Positions 1 through 12,100 of a stretch of 64,000 nucleotides of DNA are shown here, piece by piece. Every line of letters begins with the position of its first letter. Within the stretch, counting starts at the first letter, position 1. Origin of the DNA: Triatoma infestans (Eukaryota; Arthropoda; Insecta; Hemiptera; Reduviidae). The position numbers and the translations under genes were made by a program. The notes beneath the pieces are model-generated. The model was not told where the DNA came from. It saw only the letters and a program-made list of their open reading frames with translations, and did no database searches. The stretch spans positions 124,001 through 188,000 of the forward strand of contig JAAEAF010000260.1 of NCBI GenBank assembly GCA_011037195.1, in the 5' to 3' direction.

Positions 1-3000
1 CTTCTTTATGTATATATCTCTCTTTGTTTCTTTCATCCATTTTCTTATCTATTATTTATTAACTTTATAACGCACTGCATTATATCTGTTATTGGAAGGA
101 GAAATTGGAGTCCAATTCCCGTCAAGCTCTTACGTTGAATAGCTTAAATTTTAAATTTTAACATTAATTTGTTCTTCCTAATGTATCAGGGAAATTATTG
201 TAAAATCAGGACCCTCTCCATATAATTTGCAAACCAGATACCAGAGGTCGAAAGTGGATTTGATTTTGTACCCAATTCCCTTAGCACATCAAACTTACAA
301 GAATAATTTCTTTATTACAACCCTTTGAAAATATAAACAATTATTTGTCTAATGTATATTTCGTTACAGTGCAAAAATTCATCGAATAAATAATATCATT
401 AATAGTCATAAATTTATTTATGCGAAAAATAAGTGGAATCTCTTTTTGTATAAATTTATTTATAGTAATATATTTTTATATACTATAAAATTCGTTTTTT
501 TTTTTATTAGTATCCGAATATGCATTCGAGTATTTACCTCTAGCTGTCGTGTTATTTCTGTTTTTATGATTTGCTTCTAAAATATTAAGAAGTTATTTCA
601 GTTTATTTCTATGTTATGATCAAATTTCATTCATATATATAAGAATTACCTAAAAAAATGGTTTTATTACAGTCTATATAAATATTAGTAGCTTTTATTG
701 CTTATCGGATAAAATAAATTCTATTCTAGTAAATAAAAAATGAATCTACAAATTAATTTTGTTTATTTACAATATTTACAAAAAAAAGAAGAAATCTTTA
801 TTTTTATATCGTATAGTTAATAGGATTTTAACTGGCTGTGAGGGCGGACAATAGACTGTGATATTTAAAGCCGCTTTGGGCCATCCCTGCTTCTCCCAAA
901 GCATAACAACAATAAACTGGGCAGCAGCGAGCTCCACAACATTCATTCATAAGTTTACTGTTTCTTCCATGGACTTCAATGTCATTACAGTTTTAGGAAA
1001 CGTAATGGAGCATCTGCCCATTTCCTTTTATAAAGTTTTGTCAAGATAGAGGAAAACAAACCTCATATTATGCCTGATTATCTTAGCTTCTGAGGAGATC
1101 AGCTTCACAACTTTGGGTCGGTTGTCTGATCAAGAGCTGAGGCTGTTTCCCACTTAAGGTTAACTGTTCAAGCATCTGTATAATATGATATTAATATCGC
1201 ATGATACTAATATGATTAATGTACAGTCAAGTATCAATGCTAACCACCTACTTCACGAACACCTACCTGTTCGGTAATTGTATTTTAAACCGTCCGAAAA
1301 CAATAGACTTTACTTTTCTTTTTCATGTTTTTTTTTTTTGTTTAATTTCACGGAGAGATATTGTTTCTAAGAGGATGAGAGGAGCCTGTGAACAAGGCTT
1401 CTGTCTCAATGATATGTACAGTTTCCTGAAGAGTAATCATCAGTTTTTCCACATTGAAACGTCATTAGTTGTAAATTTCTACAACTCACAGATTATACTT
1501 TCAAGACAAACGATTACACCAGATGGGGAACGAGTTGTAATGGAGTTTTCGGGCTAGCTAGACAGAGAAAAATGTAAAAGATAAAAGTACTCGACTGGAC
1601 ACTAATGTGTTAACTACTGCAAGGGCTTTACACTGACTTGTATAATGAGCGACAGGGTGAGTAGAAATGGACTGCACTGGCAGAATATTGGTGGTGGTGA
1701 TGTTTCCCTGAAGACTGTGTGTATAAGACTAAATTTCTGAATATTTCAGTTTAGGTGGCTTTTAGATATGATTCTAGATGTATCATATCTAGTAGGCTTT
1801 TAGAATCTATGCTTTTAAAAAACTTCCCCTACTTCCCCTTCCATATCTAGAGATTTATGAGCTAGAGGATCTTGATCTTCTCTAGCTTGTTGTAGGAAGA
1901 TGCTTTATGTCTCATATGAGTGGCGGATGACGTAGCAATCGGGCGGATTGCCAATGATTTTATTTATTGCAGGCAAAATATCCTGCCAACAATCCATAAC
2001 AAGAGTTGTCATAAAACCTACCACTGGAGAAGTGCAGCATCATGAATTTTAAAGAATTCTGTTTTAAAAGTATGTTGATAGAAGTCGTCATTAAAACTGG
2101 GAAGATAATTATGTTAAGTGATGTGATCGGCTTATGAGAGAGGTGTATGGGAATGGATAGTGGTTCAACATAAGTTAAATATTTTCTTATATTGGAGATT
2201 TATTCTGGAGAAAATTATAGTTGACAAGTTACAAAAAATATCGTAGGAATAAATTTTTCAACTTGGTCAGATGTTACAAAATAATATATATATATATTTA
2301 TATATATATGTGTGTGTGTATGCGAACTTTCCGTACCTTTCTGTATGAGTGTGTATGTCTACGCGAGTGTATTTAATGAAGAAGATGCAACAGGACAAGA
2401 TGGTCTCGTATGTGTGTGTGAGAGAGTGTGTTCCGTAGTCCGTTTGTGCCGGTCATCTGAGTAGACTAATGAGGGAGAAGGACCTACAATGCTCTTCTCT
2501 CTATATTGTGGCAAGCCATATATATATGTATATATACTAGAAGAGAAGAAGTGTAGCGCGCTCTTGAGAAAGAGAGGGTCGTATGAATGTGAGAGATTGT
2601 GTGAGTGAGAAGAAACCATGTTGCCAGATCTCTATGTGTATAAGTCGGCCCCCAGACTTACCTGACCTTCACAGAGTGCACGAGTACACATTTACACAGA
2701 CACACAAACAAACCATTGTACATGCTCTCATCAATTTTCTACTCCATTATATCAAATTATCATACTCGGATAATAAATACCTCCAAGTTTTATAGATACA
2801 AAAAAAAACACAATTTTATTTGGTATTATTTACAATTTTTTTTCTAAACATAAGATACATTATATTTTAACATTAAATTACTACTTACCAAGGGCATAAT
2901 AATTCCAATTAAAAGAAAAATCGAAGGAAACTTTAGCTTATTTTTTCCTACTACTAAAAGAGGATATATTGATTTTTGAAATTAAAGAATTTTCATCTGA

Positions 3001-3036
3001 AATACATTCTATGAAACATTCAGAATAGGGGAAAAA
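1..3036. other. AT-rich non-coding stretch without recognisable gene
   Basis: I see no coding region, conserved motif or clear transposon here. Open frames around 858-1049 and 1219-1557 have no family resemblance and lack codon-like structure. The part from about 2330 to 2640 is richer in TG/GA simple sequence. Short R-like or other decayed repeats could be hidden here but I cannot support any. Confidence 0.5.
2283..2320. repeat. (TA)n(TG)n microsatellite
   Basis: A run of alternating TA passes into alternating TG/TA. This is simple-sequence DNA with no sign of function. Confidence 0.8.
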
Positions 3037-3844
3037 TCTGCTGTGAAACACGCCCACAACTTTTTCTTACTGCTGGTATATACAATTATACGTATAAAGT
3101 CACAAGTTGTCTTTACACTTAACTAACACTTTTACTCATTTTGTCTTAATATAAATATGGAAGTAGTAGGTGACAACAACTATCTACTTAGGCAGTTAAT
3201 AAAATAATTCAATAGTAGTGCAGAAGAGAGCGCCAATAACATTGAACCAACCTCCTAATAAATTTGAAAATTAACATCAACAATCAAAGCTTCTGCTATA
3301 TATTATATATATACTGTAGAGTCATACATTTAATTGGAGTGGTACTTTAAAGCAAAACTTGCCTCTAATGGTGGTACTTTAATGCTTTACTGTTCCCCCA
3401 GAACCCTCCAAAAAATAAAAAAATAAAAAAAAAATCAAGAATTGCCAGGAATATGTTAAAAATAAACATGATAGGTATTTATGTAATGTAAGTTAGTATA
3501 AGATATTTAAAGAAAATCGTTGAAGTCATATTCGAGAAAATTGTGGAAAACTGAAAAAAGGAAACTATTCAATAAAATCGCAACTTCCGGTTGATGGGTT
3601 TTGCAGGAAACCTTTACATGTGGTTCGTAGTTTGAATATTAAATCTGCTTCTATTCGTTTTTCGAGATTTGTATTCACACACAAATCACACACTCACACA
3701 TACATACAGATCATTCGCTAATATAACATTTTTTCCATACTCAATGGACCTCAAAACATGTATTTCCGGTGAAAACACAATTTTGAAAATTTGGGCACGA
3801 TCGCATTTAGTTCCTCTTACGAGAGGAAGTAAGAAAGAGAAAGT
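3037..3844 (-). repeat. R-family repeat, near full-length copy
   Basis: This is the first end-to-end copy of the window's dominant repeat, called R. I define the forward strand as reading from the hairpin end (AGTAAGAGAAAGT) to the CACACCAGAT end. This copy is reversed: it opens with a decayed form of the CTGGTGTGAAACACTCACAC end at 3038 and closes at 3844 with AAGAGAAAGT. Landmarks in order on the forward strand are ACCGGAAATA, GAGGTCCCCTGAG, GCGAATGGTCTGTGTG, the CCGGAAGTGCGACTTTAC modules, CACTTTTATTTGAAACATTT and the GTGTGAGTGTTTCACAC stem-loop. I see no coding capacity, so it looks like a non-autonomous transposon; its class is unresolved. Near the hairpin end there is a second small palindrome, CCTCTTACGAGAGG. 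Confidence 0.75.
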
Positions 3845-3859
3845 AAAAAAAAATGACAG

Positions 3860-4060
3860 GAAGACTTCAAACTTGATATTTCGCATTTTGGTATTACCTT
3901 CGACACGAAGGTTTCAGTCGAACATCTGGCTTACCCGAAAGTGTGAAATTTACTTTTTTCAGTTTTTTTCACGATTTTACTTCATTTTTTTCTTTCTTTC
4001 GAACACGATTTTTATCAAACTTTGCACATTAACTACAAAATAGCAAACTATCAGTTTTTT
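3860..4060 (+). repeat. R-family fragment
   Basis: It starts at the R landmark 'GAAGACTTCAAACTTGATATT' region and runs through the module with CACGATTTTACTTC. It lies head-to-head with the preceding reversed copy, so the two hairpin-proximal parts meet at about 3845-3860. Confidence 0.6.
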
Positions 4061-4182
4061 TTTGTAATATATTTTTCGACCTGGACTTGCACAACTTAAA
4101 GGACAAAAAACTTAATAGACGATTCCGACTACTTAAAAGAATCATAGACGACAGATCTAAACTATCCCTGAATAGCATTACA

Positions 4183-5121
4183 TACGAGGCATATCCAGAA
4201 AGTAAGTGTACTTAGGCTCTCACGGCGGAGGGATTTTGTTTTCGACATCTTGGCTACACTGTCGTGTAGCCTGATTCCTCCCCTCCGCAACGAGACTGGT
4301 TCGAGGTCAGTACGTTGAGAACTGTAGACGCGACAATATGTTTCGTGAAAAATGTCAATCCAATCTCCCGCCAAGTGTGAAATATTCAAGGTCGGGCATG
4401 AGTTTTTGAGACGCTACAAACTTCATGGAGATGAATTTCTCCGCTCCATCATTACTGCAGATGAACTTGGGTTGCACACTACACACCTGAAACCAAAAGG
4501 CAGTCTCAACAGTGGCGTCACACCTCTTCACCCTCCGCCAAAAAGTTCAAAACCACAATTTCAGCCAAGAAAATCATGGCATCCGTGTTTTGGGACTGTC
4601 AAGGCATAATTTTAATTGAATATATGCCTCAAGGGGAGACCATCAACTCTGCAAGATACTGTGAGACCCTAAAAAAATTGCGGAGGGCGATTCAGAACAA
4701 AAGGAGAGGCATGCTGACAAAGGGAGTCTGCCTGCTGCACGACAATGCCAGACCACACACTGCTTGCCTCGTTTAAATGGGATGCCCTGAACCATCCCGT
4801 GCATTCCCCTGACCTAGCACCTTCAGATTACTATCTCTTTACCTCCCTGAAGCTGCACATGGGTGGAAAAAGGTTTTCAACCGGCGAGGAGGTGAAGGGG
4901 GGAGGTGTTGAAGTGGACGAAGGGGTTGGCGGGAAATTAGTTCGAGGAAGGCATCAAAAAATTAATACCCTGGTTCATCACCTGCATTGCGAGGAATGGT
5001 GACAATGTCGAAAAATAGCTTATATATGTACTAATGTAACCAGGTAATTTTTTTGTTCAAATAAAAATTTGTGTAACCTACAAAAAATCAGTACACTTAC
5101 TTACTGGACTGGATTATTCTA
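4183..5121 (+). mobile_element. mariner element M1, internally deleted
   Basis: A DNA transposon of the Tc1/mariner superfamily. The left inverted repeat begins TACGAGGCATATCCAGAAAG and continues TAAGTGTACT; the right one, read on the minus strand, contains CCAGTAAGTAAGTGTACT, which matches the left over 17 of 18 bases. The outer right bases have decayed and no clean TA duplication is left on that side. At about 0.94 kb it is shorter than the usual 1.3 kb. The missing part is the N-terminal DNA-binding half of the transposase. It cannot be autonomous. Confidence 0.88.
4352..4990 (+). pseudogene. mariner transposase remnant (M1)
   Basis: Mariner transposases cut and paste their element using a DD34D catalytic triad. 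Three pieces in different frames are visible. The first carries the first aspartate in ITADELGLH. The second has FWDCQG (about 4590) and LLHDNARPHTA, holding the second aspartate (about 4740). The third has HSPDLAPSDYYLF, holding the third aspartate (about 4820). All three catalytic residues are therefore still present, but the N-terminal helix-turn-helix region is missing and at least two frameshifts break the frame. The C-terminus after GKRFSTGEEV is heavily decayed. The family assignment is firm; activity is excluded. Confidence 0.88.
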
Positions 5122-5674
5122 TAAAGAGTAATAGAATATAAAGTCTATTTATTAATAAAGTCATATCTATTTAATATAACATTTTTGCTGGAAAATTCAT
5201 TTTTGGTGAGTCCTGAAGGAATATTTAACTATGACATAGATTTAAGATTTTTTTTTTTTATAATCTCTGTCAGAACCTCTTATACATGTGTCAGAATTAT
5301 TTCACTGTATTTTAATTGCATTAGTTTTCATTTTACAAATTATATATCCAATTAATATCTATTTTAAAAATAAAAAAACAAACATTAGAATAAAGTCACT
5401 TCCGATGTCCTCTATGTAGTAAATAAGATGATTTCTAGGAAATCCTGTGACGCGGTTTATTATTACGATTATTTGTCCGTCCACAGACCGTTATAATTAT
5501 TTCCGTTCAACCCAGTTACATATTTTATTAAGAATTGAGACCCCGGTTTAGTTTTTTTCGCTTCTTTTTTTTTTTTAATTTGTTAATTAATTGTGTTACA
5601 GATTAAATTTTTAGCAATTATTATTAGTGAAGTTTATCTTATTCTATTTTTATACTGTATTTGAAATCATCATT
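5122..5674. other. AT-rich stretch without recognisable feature
   Basis: Poly-T and poly-A runs and no coding or repeat landmark that I recognise. Confidence 0.5.
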
Positions 5675-6420
5675 AAATCACCCGGAAATATACGTTTTGA
5701 GCGAATCCTTGAGTCTGAAAAAGTACATGTGTCTGTCTGTGTTTTTTATGTGGTCGGCATAACTAAAAAACGGAAATTCGTTGAAAGTTCAAACACGATG
5801 GGTAGGTAAGGTTCCACCAGGGGAGCGTAGGTAACGGTAAGGTTTTTGTTAAAAATCGTTTAACCGGAAGTTCCACATTATTGAATGTCTTTTTCAGTTT
5901 TGTTAAGATTTTTCTTGAAAACGGCTTCAACAATTTTTATTCAACTTTGTACATCAACTACATATGTACAGCTACAATTTTTATTAGAATATTTCCTCTG
6001 AAAAAAAATCATTTAATGATGGAGGTTTTAGGGGTAGTGATCGGGTTATACTTTCCTCAAGAATGTGCTATATATTAATGTAATGTACTATTCTATATTT
6101 CGGATAAAATCCATCAAGCGGAAGTGCGACTTTGCTAAATGTTTTTTTTTTTGTTTTTTCGCGATTTCCTCGAAAACGACCATAACGATTTCCGCTAAAC
6201 TTGCTGTGCTAACTGCACAGATATAAACCTATCGCTTTTATTAGAATTTGTTTTCCCTCAAAAAATTATTTTGTAGCGTTAAATTTCAAATATCCAGTTG
6301 GTTCAGTGTTTTTGTGCGTCCCAATGGGCCACAATATAATCATCTCCCTGGTTAGTAGGTACGCACTTATCCCCTAATCTATGGTTACTTATGAGCGCAG
6401 AAGACCTGGTGCTTTGTCGT
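5675..6420 (+). repeat. R-family copy, both ends eroded
   Basis: It starts at the CCGGAAATATACG landmark and contains two modules, centred on AACCGGAAGTTCCAC (about 5860) and AAGCGGAAGTGCGACTTTG (about 6118), about 255 bp apart. Each is followed by the TCTCGAAAACG or TTGAAAACGGC core. Confidence 0.7.
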
Positions 6421-6582
6421 TCTGTTAATGTTCAGTACATTGACTGTTTCTTTCTAAGAATACGGTAATTTGTTTTTTAATTTTTAAATTATAATTAAAT
6501 GCAATTAGGATTGATATTAAAAAAAAATCTGGTGTGAAACACTCACACAACTTTCTCTTATTCCAGTTCTCAAAAAATAATT

Positions 6583-6755
6583 CAGCTGTGCTACCCTTAG
6601 ATTTTTCTTCCTAGGAGCTCTACAGCTCACTGTCCGGATGGACAGTGTTGTCTGTGACGAGAGAACACTGTCCGGAGGCCGGCAGGGCACTGAGAAGGCT
6701 CCGGGCGCCAATGACCATAGATGTTGACGCGCCTTAAATTAAATAAAAAAAAAAA
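6583..6755 (+). mobile_element. SINE-A, 5'-truncated copy
   Basis: It shares its body (CAGCTGTGCTACCCTTAGAT, GACAGTGTTGTCTGTGACGA, CGGGCGCCAATGACCATAG, GTTGACGCGCC) with the copies at 54927-55168 and 57865-58067 and ends in an A-rich tail. The tRNA-like 5' part present in those copies is missing here, as expected for incomplete reverse transcription. It sits inside an R copy; ATAATT on both sides (6577-6582, 6759-6764) may be the target duplication. Confidence 0.8.
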
Positions 6756-7666
6756 TATATAATTGACCAATTTTATACTTAGTGTACCAAATTTAATGGA
6801 ATTCTTCGAAAACTGAAAAATTGTTCAGTAAAAGCGCACTTCCGGTTTACTGAATTTCTTGAAAATCGGAATTTTGGCCATCTATTTATTTCTAATTTAT
6901 TTTGTTTGATGATAGAATTGTATAATCAACTATGACAGCACTTTACAGAAAAACATAACCCCATTCTTCCCCTAAAAGTGCCCTTAAATGAATTTTCCCA
7001 GAGAAATGTTTTAAATAAAAATTGTACATTTTTGTATATGTAGTTTATATAAGAATTTCAAGAAAATCGTCGGAGCCATTTTTGAGAAAATCGCGAAAAA
7101 GTTAAAAAATCGTATACTAAAGTGGTAAAGTAAACGCACTTCCGATCATCCGATTTTTGTCAACTCGGAATTTCAACCACATATTTAATTCTAATGAATA
7201 TTATTTAGATGATAGAAGTGTATAGTAATTGTATAGTAATCTGAAATAGCACTTCAGAGGAAAACCTAACCCCCACCCCTCATCCAAAACTGCCCTTATG
7301 AATTTTTCCGAAGAAATTTTTTAAATAAAAGTTGTAGCTCTTTCGTATGTTTAGTTGATATACCATTTTTCAAGAAAATCGTCGGATCTATTTTTGAGAA
7401 AATCGCGAAAAAGTTATAAAACCAACTTGTAAAATGGTACTTCCAGTTGAGGAATTTTGACAGATGACCTACTGTCGGATCTCATGGTGATACCTAAATG
7501 GAATATCAAGTTTGAACTTTCTACGATTTTTGTTTTTTGAGCTATGCTGTTCACATACTCACAGATACATAGACCATTTTCTAAAAACTAATTTTTTGGA
7601 CTCAGGAGACCTCAAAACCTGTATTTCCGGTGAAAACTCGATACCGAAAATTTACACGATTACAAT

Positions 7667-7695
7667 ACTTTCTCTTACTAGGAGTAAGAGAAAGT
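7667..7695. other. perfect 13-bp terminal hairpin of the R family
   Basis: The arms are ACTTTCTCTTACT and AGTAAGAGAAAGT with a 3-base loop, AGG. Related but less perfect versions occur at R ends near 14013, 26441, 35560 and 57797. It marks one end of the R repeat. Confidence 0.85.
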
Positions 7696-8545
7696 AAAAA
7701 CATCTGTTTAACAATTCTGTTTGTACCAGACCAAGAGAGAATTGCGAGTTTATTATTTATCATCTGTAACAATACAGTGGTGTAGTCCAGAATATATCTA
7801 ATATATCCCCAATCCACCTTTATTACTACAACTACACTACAACTAACACTGTTAGTAACTAGAGTTACTCTTGTTTCTGGTATAGCACGTGCTAGAATAT
7901 ACCGAGCCAGGGTTAACTGTCAAGCCACGTCAAAACCTTCTCATTACTGTTTCTGTTGCCGCCGCAATGTTAATTACCTCTTGTTTACAATTAATTTCAC
8001 TCCAAACCTTGGCTTAATTAAATTGTAGTTACTTTTGGTTTGGAACCAACCTTTCCACCCACCCCTTACTGCTCACCTCCTCCATTCTCACCTCCACATA
8101 TCCTCGTGGTTCCCTATCCCTCAGTTCGCCGATTGTAGCCTCCAATTATTATTATAACCCAATATATATATATATACATTCATGTTATGTGCAGTCTCTC
8201 TCTCACTCTGATTCCTCCTATCTCCTCCTATCCAACCCATAGCCCCCTCTCCCGCGCTCGGCCCTACAACCTTTCAGTTATGATTGCGTTTCATTACTAA
8301 ACATTTTGCTTGGCATAGTATAGTTGGAAACTAATTACAATTTCCATCAACTAAAGTTTTCAACCCAAAATGTATATAGAATTACGTTATTTCATTTCAT
8401 TTAATATTTACCGCTTTTTGTGCTCTCTGTCTCCCACTCTCTCTGTCTCTCTCTATCTATCTATCTATATATATATATATATAATATTTATTAATAACTT
8501 GTTTTCATTATCATTATGATGTAGTTTCTTGCTTATATTGTAGGG
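7696..8545. other. unique stretch with simple repeats
   Basis: No gene seen. The part from about 7830 to 8330 is less repetitive and richer in C, with several TTAATTA-type cores. Simple repeats include (TA)n at 8162-8176 and CT/TATC runs at about 8415-8485. Confidence 0.45.
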
Positions 8546-8700
8546 CAGCGCTTCCCAAACTATGATCTTAAGAACACCACCACTGTTCCATAAAAAACTA
8601 TGAAAATTTATATCTATATAAGCCTCGTATAATTTTAAATGCTACGACAAGTTACTGTTACAATTTAGCGCTTTCGTCCCTAGATCTGGCCACTTTTTAT
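8546..8700 (+). mobile_element. possible hAT 5' end fragment
   Basis: CAGCGCTTCCCAAACT at 8546-8561 closely resembles hAT-type terminal repeats and the terminus of the hAT at 28658-29844. It is followed by AAGAACACCACCACTGTTCC, as often seen inside such elements. I find no matching right end, so this is at best a fragment; chance similarity is possible. Confidence 0.3.
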
Positions 8701-8805
8701 TTGGTACTTTCTAGTGCCAGTTCATATTTATGAGTTGGCAATACTGACTGGAAATCAGTTCCCGGGTTCGGCTATATCCATGTTTTGCTTCATTTTACAA
8801 CGATA

Positions 8806-10048
8806 TACGAGGGTCATTCAGTAACGAGACAAATCGCTATAGCGCAAAAACGACTGATTTAATCAATACAAAACTTTGGCTACTCTTCAACATAGTCCGC
8901 AGCAACATTTATACACTTGTCCCATCGTTCTTCTAATTTGTGAATGCCTCTGGCTTAAATTCTTTAGGTTGATCTCGAAGCCACTTTTGCATTTGATTTT
9001 TAACTTCTTCATTGGATTGAAAATGTTTCCCATGTAGAACCTCTTTAAGCGGTCCAAACAAATGGAAGGCCGTTGGGGCGAGGTCGGGACTATAGGGGGA
9101 TGTGGAAGGATCTCCCACCCACTTTTTGAAGTGTTTCTTGAGGTAACTGTACCGCGTGTGGACGCGCGTTATCATGAAGCAAAATCACGCCTTTAGTAGG
9201 AATGGCAGGCCTTACTTTGTTTGTGAGCATATAGTAGTAATACTGGCTGTTGATGGTTCGTTGATCTTCGAGATAGTCACAATAAATAGAAGCCCGTGCG
9301 AAGCCCAGAATATTGTAAGCATGACTTTACCAGCAGACGGCTGGGTCTTGAATTTCTTTCGACTCCGGCTCAAAATGGTGTATCCATGTTTCATCACGTG
9401 TTACGATTCTACTGAAAAATTCTTTTTCAATTAAACATCGTTCCTTCAACTGTTGACTGATTTGAATCTGGTTTCTTTGTGGGGGTCTGTAAGTTGTCTT
9501 GGAACCCATCTCGCACAGGTTTTCTTGTACTGCAGCGTATTCTGAATAATGTTATGGACAGTTCCAATACTTCCATGCACTTCTTCAGCTATCAATTCAA
9601 CAGTAATACATCTGTTGTCCTGAATTAAGGCGTTAATGCGAGATTCGATGTAGGAAGTTGCACCTTCAACTATAAACATCTTCCACTTCGTTGCTGTCAC
9701 AGTCATTACAGGGCCACTTTTAAACTGCACTACACATTGTAAACGTTCAAACGGTTCAAACAATTATTCCCATACACTTTCAACATTCTTTCGCGGATTT
9801 CAGTACCTTTGATATCCTGTGCAACAAATCTAATCACTGAGCTTGTTCTTCCGAGGTGCAATGCTTGCGCGGACCCGCCATTATTAATTGAATACATTTG
9901 AGGTTATGCTTACCAAATACTCTCGGACAGCTGATGAGAAACTAAGTACATGGAGGCCAACTTGACGCACTGAAATTATTGTATTGATTAAACAAACCGT
10001 TTCTGAGCTACAGCCATATGCCTCGTTACTTATTGAATGACCATCGTA
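8806..10048 (-). mobile_element. mariner element M2, near full length
   Basis: The inverted repeats are TACGAGGGTCATTCAGTAAC on the left and, on the minus strand from the right end, TACGATGGTCATTCAATAAG. The element is 1243 bp including a TA at each end, close to the mariner norm. The transposase runs on the minus strand and is broken. Its terminal repeats differ from those of M1, M3 and M4, so it is a separate lineage. Confidence 0.92.
8933..9881 (-). pseudogene. mariner transposase, inactivated (M2)
   Basis: A start codon lies at 9881 on the minus strand (MAGPRKHCTSEEQ). The N-terminal helix-turn-helix half follows with a frameshift, including RFVAQDIKGTEIRERMLKVY and VHGSIGTVHNIIQ. Next come the first catalytic site RDETWIHHFEPESK (about 9390), the second LLHDNARPHAV (about 9160) and the third site region SPDLAPTAFHLF (about 9080). 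At the third site the expected D of DLAPSD is A (codon GCC), so the DD34D triad is itself broken, in addition to at least three frameshifts. The usual aspartate in FWDSxG is also A. This copy cannot make active enzyme. Confidence 0.92.
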
Positions 10049-10150
10049 TTTAGGCGAGGAACGATTTTTCCATATTATACTGTAGCCAAATTATAGTTAT
10101 TGAATAAATGGATGGGTCCGCAATGCTGGATAACATCTAGGGCCATCCAT

Positions 10151-10295
10151 TGCTTGTTCCTGACCGGTTACTAATTCTCTTTAAGATAATATTTACTTAA
10201 GACAGAAACATTAAGTTGAAGTACTCTCTTCACGAATTGATAATCTTACTCTTGACGATGGATGAGAAACCGAAACCGGTGAGGAGCAAGCAAAA
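10151..10295. repeat. inverted pair of degenerate hammerhead-like motifs (locus 1)
   Basis: The plus-strand arm reads TTGACGA, T, GGATGAGAAACC, GAAACCGGTG (10252-10281). The minus-strand arm at 10151-10170 shares AACCGGTCAGGAACAAGC with it. The sequence GATGGATGAGAAACCGAAAC is also found at locus 8 (60208-60237). Core changes (first C to T, cleavage base G instead of C) suggest a dead copy. The two arms point outward. Confidence 0.45.
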
Positions 10296-10532
10296 CAAGC
10301 AAGATAGAAGGATACCTCGTCTTTTTACTAGTTACTTTTCTCTACTTTGTCTTCTTACTTGCTTATTTTATTTCTTATTAATATGATGGACCTATATCAT
10401 AAAATATTCAAGGGGTTCCTTGTCTAGTTCTGGATTTGTGAAGTGATGCGGGAATCGCTGTTGAAATGTAAAAATCTATTCACCTTGCTCTGAATTAAGT
10501 ATTTACTAAATATCTCGCTAGTTAAAAGAAAA

Positions 10533-11010
10533 TCTCGCGTCAATAATTCACACAACTTTCTCATACGGCAATTATGACAATTGTAATTGACTAATTTTGG
10601 TATTTTTACTGAATATCTAGTTACCCTTGACGTTACATACCTACTGGGATTTATACTTTGTTGGTATTTAAGGCATAAGGCGCTACCTGACTGCGACTAC
10701 ACTGAACGCTTCTGTCAGCTGTGGATTTACTGTGTAAGGAGATAACCGTTTTTGAGCGTTGACTTGATGAGATTGTTGAGGATAATAATACACATTGCGA
10801 GTATAAGACGGAGCATCGCAATCTTAACAATATTTTCGCAATTAAGTTTTCACCGTTTATTTTTCTGGTGCCTATCCACGAATTTTTTTTTTTTTAGCAA
10901 ATAGTGTGTGTTTTGTGGATGATCGTTTCAAATTAAAATTCACGGAAGCTCAAACTTGATATTCCGTTCATCTGAAGATTTCGAAGAATCAGTCTTTACT
11001 GAACTTCAAG
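10533..11010. repeat. R-family fragments in opposite orientations
   Basis: 10533-10660 is the CACACCAGAT-type end in reverse orientation (TCTCGCGTCAATAATTCACA). 10888-11010 is forward and covers the AGCAAATAGTGTGTG to GCTCAAACTTGATATTCCG landmarks. The middle part is not clearly R. Confidence 0.5.
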
Positions 11011-11524
11011 CAAATTTACTAAACTAAAAGTTTCTGGTTATTTTTGGACTTGTTAATTATTATTATTATTTTTTTTTTTGAAGGTACTCCAATTTCTACT
11101 ATAATTATGGCTCAGGTTGCTTGTAATTTTTGGAATAATTAATAGAATAGATGATGTTTTTTAGCTGTCTTGTGCATTAGATATTATTAAAGTGTCAAGT
11201 TTATTTCTTTGTAATTAATTATAATTAGTAACAAAGAATATTTTGTTAAATTAATGTAAAATACTTGAGGACTATAATTAGAAAATTATAATATAAATAG
11301 CTGCTTTAATCAAATTAACTTTTTATTCATACATATAAAGATTCTCTTTTATTCATACTTGTTAAGGTTTTGATAGTAAGGATTTTGTTGTCTGGTTTGG
11401 AACTTTTCGCTATTAAGAGAAATATTCAAATAACATTTCAGGAGTTAAGCAAGAAATTTACTCCATAATCTTACGCTCTACTGGTAATTTTGAAGAGAGA
11501 TTGATCCTGCACTTAAAATCGAAA

Positions 11525-12100
11525 TCTGCTATAAAACACTAATACGTCTTTTTTCTAACTATGATTTCCTCATAGATATTAGTTTTCTGTCCGTACCTAA
11601 CGATTGATTGTGATTACAATGTATTCTAAGTATTTCTGATTCATCACCTCCTTGTCCTACAGCAGGGCCGTCCACACGAATGCTCCTGGAGTTACTCCCG
11701 CCAGGCCTTATGCTCAAGGCTATATTCCCATCAGAACGGAAAGATAAAAAAAATGCAGCTTTGAACTGACCACACTTTCCTTACAAATTATAGAAATACT
11801 TTGGAGCCACTCTCGTTAAAATTCTGGATAACTGCGAACACTTTCTTGTTTTTTGTAAAGCGCACTGTCGATTAATCGATTTTCATCAAACAAAGAATTC
11901 TAGTCTTGCATTCAATATTTTTTATATTATAATGGTTACAGAGCTATAAATTGTATTTAATTGGCGCTTTAGAGGAAAGAAGCTGCCTCCAAATATCAAT
12001 TGTTTACCTGGATTAATGTTTTTTAATAAAAGTGTAGGTGTGTAAGTTAGTATGCGAAGTGCAAAGATAATTGCTGGAGAAATGTTGGTCACATGTATCG
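11525..12100 (-). repeat. R-family copy
   Basis: It begins TCTGCTATAAAACACTAATA, a decayed form of the stem-loop end, and keeps one module (GCGCACTGTCGATTAATCG, about 11862). A stretch near 11655-11720 (CAGGGCCGTCCACACG onward) is foreign to R and may be a further small insertion. Confidence 0.6.

Larger units (their letters stand above)
6528..7695 (-). repeat. R-family copy, full length, interrupted by SINE-A
   Basis: This is the most complete copy. On the plus strand it runs from TCTGGTGTGAAACACTCACA (6528) to a perfect terminal hairpin (7667-7695). Three modules are visible at CACTTCCGG (6837), CACTTCCGA (7137) and TACTTCCAG (7438), giving a very regular 300-bp period. Without the SINE inserted at 6583-6755 the copy is about 1.0 kb. 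Confidence 0.85.

Noticed and set aside
1219..1557. 112-codon open frame
   Set aside because: No recognisable family, phenylalanine-rich from T runs, and nothing in the flanks supports a gene.
9156..9434. 92-codon plus-strand frame
   Set aside because: Antisense shadow of the M2 transposase remnant.
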